Positions 53,149 to 61,398 of a stretch of DNA of 64,000 bases are shown in pieces. A program made the translations under genes and the position numbers. The DNA is from Betaproteobacteria bacterium UBA5216 (GTDB taxonomy: Bacteria; Pseudomonadota; Gammaproteobacteria; Burkholderiales; SG8-41). The DNA lies in the NCBI GenBank assembly GCA_002412495.1, contig DHVE01000012.1, forward strand, positions 33,984 through 97,983. The letters are read 5' to 3'. The notes under the pieces are model-generated. The model did no database searches. It was not told the origin of the DNA and worked only from the letters and a program-made list of their open reading frames with translations. Each line of letters begins with the position of its first letter. The first letter of the stretch is position 1.

Positions 53149-53649
53149 TTACAACCGCCCCAACACATACTCCGCCGAGCTCACTTCAAACTGCCCCGGC
53201 TTTTCCAGATGAAACTGTTTCACCACGCCGTTCTCTATCACCATGGCGTAGCGCTGCCCGCGTATGCCCATGCCGCGCGCGGTGAGATCCTGCTCCACGC
53301 CCATGGCCTTGGTCAGCAACGCGCTGCCGTCCGCCATCATGCGCACCTTGCCTTGCGCCTTGCATTCACGTCCCCACGCGGACATGGTCGGCGCATCGTT
53401 GACCGACACACACCACACTTCATTGATACCCTTGGCCTTGAATTGGTCGATGGCCTGCACGAAACCGGGCAGGTGACGCGACGTTCAAGTCTTGGTGAAG
53501 GCCGCGGGCACGCCGAACATCACGATGCGTTTGCCGGCCGTGGCCTGTTCAATATCGATTTCGTTCGCGCCCAGCGAGCAGGTGTTTTCCCACTCGCCCG
53601 CGAGTTCCCAGAGCTTGCCGCCGGGGAGCTTGTCGCCTGTCTTTATCAT
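53149..53649 (-). CDS. Prx5-type peroxiredoxin with in-frame UGA at the peroxidatic residue (probable selenoprotein)
   Basis: 166 codons read as one frame from ATG 53649 (AAGGAGA upstream) to a stop at 53149, interrupted only by TGA at 53485-53487 (codon 55). The N-part has GDKLPGGKLWEL, CSLGANEID and VPAAFTKT; the UGA follows where all Prx5 relatives have the peroxidatic Cys (PGAFTPTC), and the frame continues TSRHLPGFVQAIDQFKAKG, WCVSVNDAP, AWGRE and VRMMADGSA. If UGA is read as selenocysteine this is a full-length peroxidase that reduces H2O2 or organic peroxides. A hairpin of the bacterial SECIS type follows. Plain nonsense mutation or read error are alternatives. selA/B/C/D would have to be elsewhere. 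Confidence 0.8.
53454..53473 (-). promoter_or_regulatory. Candidate SECIS hairpin after the UGA
   Basis: On the - strand, 11 bases after the TGA, CCTGC (53473-53469) pairs with GCAGG (53458-53454). After a one-base mismatch on each side there are two further C-G/G-C pairs, closing a GTTT loop (53465-53462). The apical loop starts 19 bases after the UGA with G as its first base. Size, distance and loop G agree with the bacterial SECIS pattern. Confidence 0.6.
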
Positions 53650-53794
53650 GACTTTCTCCTTGAAGAAGATGGATACTGCCATGATAGTATAACCGTGTGA
53701 AAAAGCATCGTACCCTTGAACCATGGCGCGCGCTTCGCCCCCACCATTTCCGTCCCTCCGCCAGCGGGGGATGGGATTCTTTGAAGGATTCCCC

Positions 53795-54661
53795 ATGACT
53801 ATCCAATACGACAAACTGATCAAACACGATATCCCGCTCGTCGAACAGACGTTTACGCAACGCGACACCATGCTCTACGCGCTGGGCGTGGGCCTCGGTG
53901 CGAACCCGATGGACGAGCAGCAGTTGCAGTACGTGTATGAAAAAAATCTCAAGGCGCTGCCGACGATGGCGATTATTCTCGGCTATCCCGGCCCGTGGCA
54001 TGCCGCCGCCGACACCGGCATCACGCGCAGCCACGTGGTGCATGGCGAACAAGGTTTTGTGATCCACAAGCCGCTGCCGGTGGCCGGATCAATCACCGGC
54101 AAATCGCGCATCGTCGCGGTGCTCGATAAAGGCGCGGACAAAGGCGCGCTGGTGCTGACCGAATGCGATGTGCGCGACAAAGCCACCAATGAACTGATTT
54201 GCACGCTGACCTCCACCACGTTTTGCCGCAAGGACGGCGGCTTTGGCGGCCCCAGTAGTACGACGGGGCCACAAAAACCCTTGCACGCCATCCCCGAGCG
54301 CGCGGCGGATCAAGTGTGCGATCTGGTCACGTTGCCGCAAGCCGCGCTGATCTATCGTTTGTCCGGCGACTACAACCCGCTGCACGCCGAGCCCGCGTAT
54401 GCCGCGAAGGCCGGTTACAAGCAACCGATTTTGCATGGGCGCGCAACGTTCAGCGTGGCCGGACACGCACTGCTGAAAACCTGTTGCAATTACGATGCAT
54501 CCAAATTCAAAAGCATGGAGGGTCGCTTTTCGTCGCCGGTTTATCCGGGCGAAACCATCCGAACCGAGATGTGGATCGACGGCAAGATCGTCACCTTCCG
54601 TTCGACGGTGCCGACGCGTAACGTCACCGTGCTGAACAACGGCCGCGCGGAAATCGCGTAG
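53795..54661 (+). CDS. Enoyl-CoA hydratase 2 / MaoC-type dehydratase with two hotdog repeats
   Basis: 288 residues. The second hotdog domain has the hydratase-2 active site SGDYNPLHAEPAYAAKAGYKQPILHG (Asp and His, near 193-215). The first domain (about 1-140) is the diverged repeat found in peroxisomal MFE-2 hydratases. The enzyme hydrates trans-2-enoyl-CoA to (R)-3-hydroxyacyl-CoA. ATG 53795 lies after GAAGGA; the start of the open frame (53723) lies in a repeat. It is divergent from the peroxiredoxin and followed by a 49-residue membrane protein and Bug genes. Confidence 0.85.
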   Translation: MTIQYDKLIKHDIPLVEQTFTQRDTMLYALGVGLGANPMDEQQLQYVYEKNLKALPTMAIILGYPGPWHAAADTGITRSHVVHGEQGFVIHKPLPVAGSITGKSRIVAVLDKGADKGALVLTECDVRDKATNELICTLTSTTFCRKDGGFGGPSSTTGPQKPLHAIPERAADQVCDLVTLPQAALIYRLSGDYNPLHAEPAYAAKAGYKQPILHGRATFSVAGHALLKTCCNYDASKFKSMEGRFSSPVYPGETIRTEMWIDGKIVTFRSTVPTRNVTVLNNGRAEIA

Positions 54662-54693
54662 CATCGCCGCACATCACCGCGCGCCACGAACCC

Positions 54694-54843
54694 ATGACTA
54701 CACTGTGGCAATGGCTCGCGGCGCACTGGGGCTGGCTTTTGATGACGCTGGTTCTCGGCGGGTACTTTGCGTTTTATGTGCTCGCCGCGCGTGATCAACG
54801 CAGTCATCCCGGCGTTAAACGCTTGCCGCCCAAAGATTGCTGA
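54694..54843 (+). CDS. Small single-pass membrane protein
   Basis: 49 residues: MTTLWQWLAAHWGW, then one hydrophobic helix (about 15-35, LLMTLVLGGYFAFYVLAA) and a basic, Pro-rich C-tail (KRLPPKDC). It sits 32 bases after the hydratase stop and 45 bases before the next Bug gene. No binding site of note; coding is supported by length, composition and the helix. Function unknown. Confidence 0.5.
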   Translation: MTTLWQWLAAHWGWLLMTLVLGGYFAFYVLAARDQRSHPGVKRLPPKDC

Positions 54844-54888
54844 AAGCCCAACCACGCCGCAGAGAGCAAGCGCAAAGCTTTGCATGAG

Positions 54889-55845
54889 ATGAATAAATAT
54901 TTGTTTTTGGGGTTGCTCTCCACGCCGCTTGCCGCGCTGTCGCAGGCCTATCCGCAGAAATCGGTACGCCTTGTCGTGCCCTTCCCCGCCGGCGGCCCCA
55001 CCGACATCGTGGCGCGCACCCTCGCGCCAAAACTCGCTGAATCCTTTGGGCAGTCATTCATCGTCGACAATCGCGGCGGCGCGGGCGGCATCATCGGCAC
55101 CGAACATGTCGCCAAATCGCCACCCGATGGTCACGCGTTGCTGATGGGCACCATCGGCGGCATCGCGGTAGCGATGAGCCTCTCTCCCAATCGCGGTTAC
55201 GATGCTTTGCGCGATTTTGCCGCCATTTCGCAAGCGGTCACGGTGACCAATGTGCTGGTGGTGCATCCCAGCGTGCCGGCCACAACCGTGAAGGAAATGC
55301 TCGCGCTCGCGCGTGCGAAACAAGGAAGGCTCAATTACGCTTCATCGGGCAGCGGCACGGTCACGCATCTTGCGGGCGAACTATTCAAGCTGATGGGCAA
55401 GGTGGATATCACGCACGTGCCGTTCAAGGGCGGCGCGCCGGCGTTGACGGCGCTGATTTCGGGCGAGGTCGATCTGTCTTATGAAAACAGTCTCATCATC
55501 ACGCCGCACATTAAGGCCGGTAAAGTGCGCGCGATTGCCGTCACCGGCTTGAAGCGCTCGGCGCTGTTTGCCGATTTGCCGACCATTGCCGAGTCGGGCC
55601 TGCCCGGATATAACGCCAGTGGCTGGTATGGCTTGTTCGCGCCCGCCGCGACACCGCGCGCGATCATCACGAGGCTGAATGCCGAAACGCTGAAGGCACT
55701 GCGCGACCCCGCGGTAGTGCAACGATTATCGAGCCAGGGCGCGGAACCCGCAGGCAATACACCGGAGGAATTCACCGCCTTTGTGCGCAGCGAAGTCGAC
55801 AAGTGGGCGAATCTGGTCAAGGCCACGAACATGAAAGCGGAGTAG
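54889..55845 (+). CDS. Bug/TctC family solute-binding protein
   Basis: 318 residues, signal peptide to about residue 19 (AALSQAY). Ligand loop PAGGPTDIVAR, VDNRGGAGGIIG, HVPFKGGAPA. ATG 54889 is preferred; TTG 54880 adds three residues. The start codons lie in an AT-rich stretch matching the boundary motif in reverse. First of two adjacent Bug genes, the second beginning 57 bases after its stop. Confidence 0.85.
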   Translation: MNKYLFLGLLSTPLAALSQAYPQKSVRLVVPFPAGGPTDIVARTLAPKLAESFGQSFIVDNRGGAGGIIGTEHVAKSPPDGHALLMGTIGGIAVAMSLSPNRGYDALRDFAAISQAVTVTNVLVVHPSVPATTVKEMLALARAKQGRLNYASSGSGTVTHLAGELFKLMGKVDITHVPFKGGAPALTALISGEVDLSYENSLIITPHIKAGKVRAIAVTGLKRSALFADLPTIAESGLPGYNASGWYGLFAPAATPRAIITRLNAETLKALRDPAVVQRLSSQGAEPAGNTPEEFTAFVRSEVDKWANLVKATNMKAE

Positions 55846-55902
55846 GCTCGCGCGCTCGCGCTTCCCCTCATCATCCTCATCGCCACTAACCATCGTCATC
55901 CC

Positions 55903-56862
55903 ATGAAAATACCCAAATCTCTGTTTTTATTGTTGTTTTTATTCCCACTCACCACACTCTCGCAAAGCTACCCAAGCAAGTCCGTGCGACTTGTGGTGCC
56001 CTTCGCCGCCGGTGGCAGCACCGATATCGTGGCACGCACGCTGGCGCCGCGGCTGACCGAAATGTGGGGACACCCGGTGGTCGTCGACAATCGCCCCGGC
56101 GGCAGCACGGTAATCGGAACGGAGATTGTCGCCAAGTCGCCGCCCGATGGACACACGCTGTTTGTTACGCCCGCGCCATTCACCATTGTGCCGAGCCTGA
56201 TGAAAAAGCTGCCGTACGATCCGCTGAAGGATTTCGATCCCATCACGCTAATCAACACCACGCCGCTGGTGGTGGTGGTCCATCCGGGCGTGCCGGCGAA
56301 AAACATTCGCGAACTCGCCGCGCTCGCCAAGGCGAAACCCGGCACGCTGAATTTTGGTTCGTCGGGCAGCGGCGGCTCGAATCATCTCGCGGGCGAATTG
56401 TTCAACTCGATGGCGGGCGTGAAGATGGTGCATATCCCCTACAAGGGCAACGCACCGGCGCTGGTGGATCTGGCGGGCGGGCATGTGGACGTGGTGTTTA
56501 ATGGCTTGACGTCGGCGATTCCGTTGATACGCGGCGGCAAACTGCGTGCGCTCGGGATGACCAGCCTCGCGCGTGCCAGCGCGATGCCCGACGTGCCCAC
56601 GCTGGATGAGCAGGGCATGAAGGGGTTTCTCGCCGTGGCATGGAACGGCTTGACCGCGCCCGCGCGCACCTCCAAACCGGTGATCGACAAAATCAACGTC
56701 GATGTGCTGAAGATCGTCAAAACGCCGGAGATGATCGAGCGCCTGAAAGCCGATGGCTCCGATCCGGCCGGCTACAGCGTTGAGCAATACCAAAAGTTCC
56801 TGCGCGACGAAACCGCCAAATGGGCCAAGGTTATTGCCGCGGCGGGTGTTACCGGGTTGTAG
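55903..56862 (+). CDS. Bug/TctC family solute-binding protein
   Basis: 319 residues with signal peptide (about 1-20, TTLSQSY). Ligand loop AAGGSTDIVAR, VDNRPGGSTVIG, YDPLKDFDPI and HIPYKGNAPA. It is close to the neighbour at 54889 (shared SYPSKSVRLVVPF.AGG.TDIVARTLAP in outline), so the pair may come from a local duplication. The ATG has no clear binding site. An unknown 222-residue gene follows after 105 bases. Confidence 0.85.
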   Translation: MKIPKSLFLLLFLFPLTTLSQSYPSKSVRLVVPFAAGGSTDIVARTLAPRLTEMWGHPVVVDNRPGGSTVIGTEIVAKSPPDGHTLFVTPAPFTIVPSLMKKLPYDPLKDFDPITLINTTPLVVVVHPGVPAKNIRELAALAKAKPGTLNFGSSGSGGSNHLAGELFNSMAGVKMVHIPYKGNAPALVDLAGGHVDVVFNGLTSAIPLIRGGKLRALGMTSLARASAMPDVPTLDEQGMKGFLAVAWNGLTAPARTSKPVIDKINVDVLKIVKTPEMIERLKADGSDPAGYSVEQYQKFLRDETAKWAKVIAAAGVTGL

Positions 56863-56967
56863 CGTGGCGGGCGCATAATGCGCCTATTATTGCGCTACCG
56901 CAGATTCGGAGGAATCTCATCGGTCTGCAGCAATACGTGACCTGTTTGAAAAAGAGGCTGACAAGCA

Positions 56968-57636
56968 ATGGACAATATCATCACCTATGTTTTCCATCTT
57001 GAATCCGGCGAGGAGCATTGTTTCGAAGTTGACCTGAACCGCCCGGCGGCGAGCGGCGAATTGCCGGACTGGACGCTGCTCGATACCCACAAGTGCGGCA
57101 ATTGTCCGTTGGCCAGCGCACCCGGTGCGCGCTGCCCGGCGGCCGCCGATCTGGTTCCCATCGTTGCGCGTTTTTCGGCGCTGGCGTCCATCGACAACGT
57201 GGATGTTCGTGTCGTGCGGTCACAATACGAAGTGCACAAACACACCGATACGCAAACCGCTCTGAGCGCGTTGATGGGGTTGATACTCGCCACCAGCGCT
57301 TGTCCGATCCTGAGCCGCATGCGCCCGCTCGCGCATCTGCATCTGCCGTTTCCCACCGAAACAGAGGCGGTGTATCGCGTCGTCACCATGCACCTGCTGG
57401 GCTGTTATCTGGCGGGCAAACCCGCGGATCTCGGCGAACTCACCGTGCTGTTCGAAGAACTGGGCAAACTCAACGAAGCCTTCGCGAGCCGCCTGAAGCG
57501 CGCCATACAACGCGATGCCAGCATCAACGCGCTGGTGGTGTTGCATTCGCGCAGCCTGGTGGCGAGTTTTTCACTCGATGAAAAACTCGATGAAATCCGC
57601 GCCTGGTTTGGCCTTTCCGCGAACGCCGAAAAGTAA
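56968..57636 (+). CDS. Conserved protein of unknown function (cysteine pair, helical C-domain)
   Basis: 222 residues, no signal peptide. The N-part (about 1-90) is beta-rich (YVFHLESGEEHCFEVDL) and has a CxxC-like KCGNCPLA and a later RCPAA, which may bind a metal. The C-part (about 95-215) is helical (LSALMGLILATSACPILSR, then FEELGKLNEAF). Such proteins occur next to unrelated genes in Proteobacteria; family name not recalled with certainty. A Bug gene starts 4 bases after its stop. Confidence 0.65.
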   Translation: MDNIITYVFHLESGEEHCFEVDLNRPAASGELPDWTLLDTHKCGNCPLASAPGARCPAAADLVPIVARFSALASIDNVDVRVVRSQYEVHKHTDTQTALSALMGLILATSACPILSRMRPLAHLHLPFPTETEAVYRVVTMHLLGCYLAGKPADLGELTVLFEELGKLNEAFASRLKRAIQRDASINALVVLHSRSLVASFSLDEKLDEIRAWFGLSANAEK

Positions 57637-57640
57637 TTTT

Positions 57641-58633
57641 ATGTTTAAAAACAAATATTTATATACATTCCTCGCGCTCACCGCCGCTTTCACGGCAATC
57701 ACGGCGAAGGCACAACCCGCAGCCACGGGCGCGGCGCAAGCATACCCCGCCAAGACCGTGCGATTTGTAATCCCGTTTCCGCCCGGCGGCAGCAACGACA
57801 TCGTGGGCCGCGTAATGGCGACCGCGCTCACCGAGCGTCTCGGGCGCACCGTTGTCGCGGACAATCGCGCTGGCGGCAATTCCATCATCGGCACCGAACT
57901 CGTCGCGAATTCACCACCCGATGGGTACACGCTGCTGATCATCTCGACCTCGTTCACCACCAATCCGGTAATCCACAAGCTGCCGTTCGATCCGCGCAAG
58001 GCCTTTGACTGGGTGGCGATGCTCGGCGTCGGCCCCAACGTGCTCGCCGTCACGCAAAGTCTGCCGGCCAAAAACGTCAAGGAACTGATCGCGCTGGCGA
58101 AAGCGCGACCCGGACAACTCGTCTACGCCTCCACCGGCGTGGGCAGCAACGCGCATTTCGCCACCGAGTTATTCAAGCACATGACGGGCACCAACATGAT
58201 TCACGTGCCGTACAAGGGCGGCGGTCCCGCGTTGATCGACACGATCTCCGGTCAGGCGCAGATATGCCTTTCGTCGCTGATCCAGGCGATTGGTCATTTT
58301 CGCAGCAACAAACTGCGCGCGCTCGGTACCAGTGGCGCAAAACGCAGCGACATTTTGCCCGACGTGCCTACCATCGCCGAGGCTGGCGTGCCGGGTTACG
58401 AAACGCAAAACTGGTGGGGCGTGGCGGTATCACGCGGCACGCCGCCCGCCATCATTCAACGGCTGAATACGGAAATCGGCGTGATCCTTAAACACCCCGA
58501 GACCGAAAAACGCTTGCGCGGCGAAGGCGCCGAGCCGGTGATCAAATCGCCTGACGAACTCGGCAAATACGTCGTCAATGAAATGGACAAATGGGTGAAG
58601 CTCGCGAAAGTCGCCGGCATCAAGGGAGAATGA
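57641..58633 (+). CDS. Bug/TctC family solute-binding protein
   Basis: 330 residues. The signal peptide (about 1-25, TAKAQPA) is followed by an Ala-rich linker, then YPAKTVRFVIPF, ligand loop PPGGSNDIVGR and ADNRAGGNSIIG. The N-terminus MFKNKYLYT is encoded by a copy of the AT-rich motif. ATG 57641 lies 4 bases after the previous stop; no binding site visible. Strongly similar in pattern to the next gene (58635). Confidence 0.85.
   Translation: MFKNKYLYTFLALTAAFTAITAKAQPAATGAAQAYPAKTVRFVIPFPPGGSNDIVGRVMATALTERLGRTVVADNRAGGNSIIGTELVANSPPDGYTLLIISTSFTTNPVIHKLPFDPRKAFDWVAMLGVGPNVLAVTQSLPAKNVKELIALAKARPGQLVYASTGVGSNAHFATELFKHMTGTNMIHVPYKGGGPALIDTISGQAQICLSSLIQAIGHFRSNKLRALGTSGAKRSDILPDVPTIAEAGVPGYETQNWWGVAVSRGTPPAIIQRLNTEIGVILKHPETEKRLRGEGAEPVIKSPDELGKYVVNEMDKWVKLAKVAGIKGE
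57644..57663 (+). other. Copy of AT-rich boundary motif
   Basis: Reads TTTAAAAACAAATATTTATA and overlaps the first codons of the Bug gene at 57641. The mirrored sequence also occurs at 54892-54907. Confidence 0.4.
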
Positions 58634-58634
58634 C

Positions 58635-59594
58635 ATGAAGGCACGCCACATCATCGCAACCGCTCTTGCGCTCGGCGCTTGCGCATGGGCACACGCACAG
58701 GATTACCCCGCAAAAACTGTGCGCGTCATCGTGCCGTTCGCGCCCGGCGGCAGCAACGATATCGTCGGACGCTTGCTCGCGGCGCATCTGTCGGATCGCA
58801 CCGGCAAGCAGTTTGTCATCGACAACCGCGGCGGCGCGGGCGGCCTGGTCGGCACGGAAATGGTGTGGAAATCCCCGCCCGACGGATACACCCTGCTGGT
58901 GATCTCGGTCGCGTTTCCGATGAATGCCGCGGTCTACAAGCTGCCCTACGATCCGATAAAGGCGTTCACACCCGTGGTGCTGCTCGCCACCGGCACCAAC
59001 GGCCTTGCCATACATCCCGCGCTGCCCGTCAAAAATGTAAAGGAACTGATCACGCTCGCCAAGGCGCGCCCCGGTCAACTGCAGTATGCCTCCGCCGGCA
59101 TCGGCACGTTTCAGCACCTGAGTTCGGAGATGTTCAAGTCGATGGCCGGCGTGAACATTCTGCACGTGCCGTACAAAGGCGGCGGCCCCGCCACCATCGA
59201 TCTCATCGCCGGACAAGTGCAGATGTCGATCGGATCGTTGATCGTGATCCTGCCGCACCAGCGCAGCGGCAAAATCCGCATCATCGCCACCGGCGGCTCA
59301 AAGCGCTCGGCAACCTTGCCCGACGTGCCAACCATCGCCGAATCCGGCGTGCCCGGCTACGAGGCCAACAACTGGTGGGGCTTGCTGGCGCCCGCGGGCT
59401 TGCCCGACGCCATCGTGCGAAAACTCAACACCGAATCCAACACCGTCATGTCGCTGCCCGACACCAAGAAACGCCTCACCGCCGAAGGCGCGGAATCGCT
59501 CAACGTCACGCCCGAGCAATTCGCTAAACACATTGCAGCGGAAATCGCCAAATGGGGCAAGGTGACGCGGGACGCGGGTATCAAGGCGGAATAG
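58635..59594 (+). CDS. Bug/TctC family solute-binding protein
   Basis: 319 residues, signal peptide to about residue 21 (AWAHAQDY). Ligand loop APGGSNDIVGR, IDNRGGAGGLVG, HVPYKGGGPATIDL. It starts one base after the previous Bug stop (TGACATG) with GGGAGA upstream. The two genes appear to be a tandem duplicate pair within one operon. It converges on the caspase-like gene with a 17-base gap. Confidence 0.9.
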   Translation: MKARHIIATALALGACAWAHAQDYPAKTVRVIVPFAPGGSNDIVGRLLAAHLSDRTGKQFVIDNRGGAGGLVGTEMVWKSPPDGYTLLVISVAFPMNAAVYKLPYDPIKAFTPVVLLATGTNGLAIHPALPVKNVKELITLAKARPGQLQYASAGIGTFQHLSSEMFKSMAGVNILHVPYKGGGPATIDLIAGQVQMSIGSLIVILPHQRSGKIRIIATGGSKRSATLPDVPTIAESGVPGYEANNWWGLLAPAGLPDAIVRKLNTESNTVMSLPDTKKRLTAEGAESLNVTPEQFAKHIAAEIAKWGKVTRDAGIKAE

Positions 59595-59611
59595 TACTTA
59601 CAAGTGGCGCG

Positions 59612-61333
59612 TTATTTTCTTTCATAGGACACCAATTCTTGCCGTTCGTTTGCAAGTCGGGTCCCTGCGGAATTACGGTTCACTGTTTCATAGACGATGT
59701 AGCGCGGAACGCCTGGGGCGACCCAGTAGCGAGATTGGAGATTGATCGAAAAATTCCCGTTATTGCTTTGTGTCCACCCATGTCCTTCGATCCTGAAGGC
59801 TTCAAATTCTCCTGCGGGCACTTTGATCTTTTCTCGTGTCACGACCATAAAATCAATGCTCACCTCGCGAGCTGGCCAATCTGCGGTTAACCGCTGCCAA
59901 CGCGCTGACCAGCGCTTGCCGACACTGTACTCGGAAAGAAAAAATTGCGCCCCCGTCCATCTCGACTTCGCGCGCGCATTGAAAAACGCGTTCCCCAAGA
60001 GGTCGGTCACGAAGTTGCCGTTGTTGTAGTGCACCTCGAACTCACTGACTGCAGTAACGCGGTTCGCGAATACGCGTATTTCATTACTTGTCAGCAGATC
60101 CGACTCTCGGTAGCGGAACACATCTCCGACCCGGTAATTGGTATCCACGCGCACCGTGCCTTTGGTAAACGGGTTGGCGCTGGAAGTCACGGCCTCGACT
60201 TTCTTTTCACCCGCCAGCGCCAGCACTCGATCCAACTGGAACTGCGCCAGTTCCGAAAATCGTCCGCTGGGATACCGCAACAAATAGTCTTCCAGCGGCT
60301 CGCGCGTCGCCGACGTCTTGATCTTCTCCCAGATCGCAAGCTCCTCGGCGAACAACCGGTCCGGATCGGCTTTACCCGCGACCGATGCCGACGCGCCACG
60401 CTGCGCCGCAGCCTCTTTGCGTTTGCGCTCCGCTTCCTCGGCGAGCCGCTGCTTTTCGCGCAACGCTTCCTGTTGCTGGCGTTCGCGTTCCGCCTCCGCT
60501 TGCGCGACAGCCGCCAGCGTCTTCGGCGGCACGAAATAAAAATCCTCTTCGAGTGATGTGCTCTCCCACGGTATCTGCTGCCCGTTGGTACGTCGGCGCA
60601 CGTGCAGGCGCACACGTTTGAACACGTCTTCCACCTTCGCTTCAGGCACGCCGATTTCCTTCAGCAGGTGCTCGGTATAAAGGCCGTTGGCGCCTTCGCC
60701 GTCGCTCGCCACGTTGCCGGGTGCCGTAGCGTAGGCCAGCAACGTGCTCTGCGGCGCGTCCATCTGCGACAACCCCTTCTGATCCACCCCCGCCAGACCG
60801 CCGAACGGATTGTCGCGACAGGCATCGAGAATAATCACGTTCAGCGGATTGCGCGCCTTGGCAATGCCCGCCAGCAGATCGCCCAATTCCACGCATTGCG
60901 TCTGGATGTCAGTCGCCGCGCGCACGTTGGCATCCACCGGTACCATGTAGTTGCGCCACGCGAGTTGCAGTCCGTGTCCGGCGAAATAGAACAGGCCCAC
61001 CGCCTGCCGCTGCGCTAGCGCCTGCGTATAAGCCCGCACCGCCTGCATGAGATCGGCCTGCGGCGCATCGAGCCGGGTGGTGACATCAAATCCCGTGCTC
61101 TTTAACGCTTCGCCAATCGCGCGCGCGTCGTTGACTGGGTTCCTCAGGGGCGACGATTTATAGTTGCTGTTGCCGATCACCAGCGCCACCTTGGGCGCAC
61201 GCAGGAGTTTCGCCGCACCTTCGGATTGCGCCCACACCCATGCGTACGGCGCCGGCAGAAACAACGTGGCAGTGGCGGCACCCGCCTTTAACACTTTGCG
61301 GCGTGAGATCAATGAATCCAGATCGATGGTCAT
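59612..61333 (-). CDS. Exported caspase-like (peptidase C14) protein with coiled coil and C-terminal beta domain
   Basis: 573 residues. The N-terminus has SRRKVLKAG and a hydrophobic stretch, a Tat-like or Sec signal. The caspase domain (about 45-265) shows His 120 in YFAGHGLQ and Cys 172 in LDACRDNPF, the metacaspase dyad, and NSNYKSSPLRNPVNDA near 55. A charged coiled coil (about 285-330, AEAERERQQQEALREKQ) follows, then a linker and a beta-rich domain (about 415-570) resembling the protein at 41611. ATG 61333 lies 9 bases after AGGAG. It probably acts in the periplasm as an Arg/Lys-specific protease or a sensor; targets unknown. Confidence 0.85.
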   Translation of the reverse strand: MTIDLDSLISRRKVLKAGAATATLFLPAPYAWVWAQSEGAAKLLRAPKVALVIGNSNYKSSPLRNPVNDARAIGEALKSTGFDVTTRLDAPQADLMQAVRAYTQALAQRQAVGLFYFAGHGLQLAWRNYMVPVDANVRAATDIQTQCVELGDLLAGIAKARNPLNVIILDACRDNPFGGLAGVDQKGLSQMDAPQSTLLAYATAPGNVASDGEGANGLYTEHLLKEIGVPEAKVEDVFKRVRLHVRRRTNGQQIPWESTSLEEDFYFVPPKTLAAVAQAEAERERQQQEALREKQRLAEEAERKRKEAAAQRGASASVAGKADPDRLFAEELAIWEKIKTSATREPLEDYLLRYPSGRFSELAQFQLDRVLALAGEKKVEAVTSSANPFTKGTVRVDTNYRVGDVFRYRESDLLTSNEIRVFANRVTAVSEFEVHYNNGNFVTDLLGNAFFNARAKSRWTGAQFFLSEYSVGKRWSARWQRLTADWPAREVSIDFMVVTREKIKVPAGEFEAFRIEGHGWTQSNNGNFSINLQSRYWVAPGVPRYIVYETVNRNSAGTRLANERQELVSYERK

Positions 61334-61398
61334 CAAGCGCAACTCCTATTCATTTCGGTAAGCCCGCTCGACCAGGGTAACGCAGAAGGTGTCCCGGT

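Noticed and set aside
53485..53487. TGA considered as an ordinary stop giving two small genes
   Set aside because: Both parts are in the same frame and together make one complete peroxiredoxin; neither half has its own start signal or fold.
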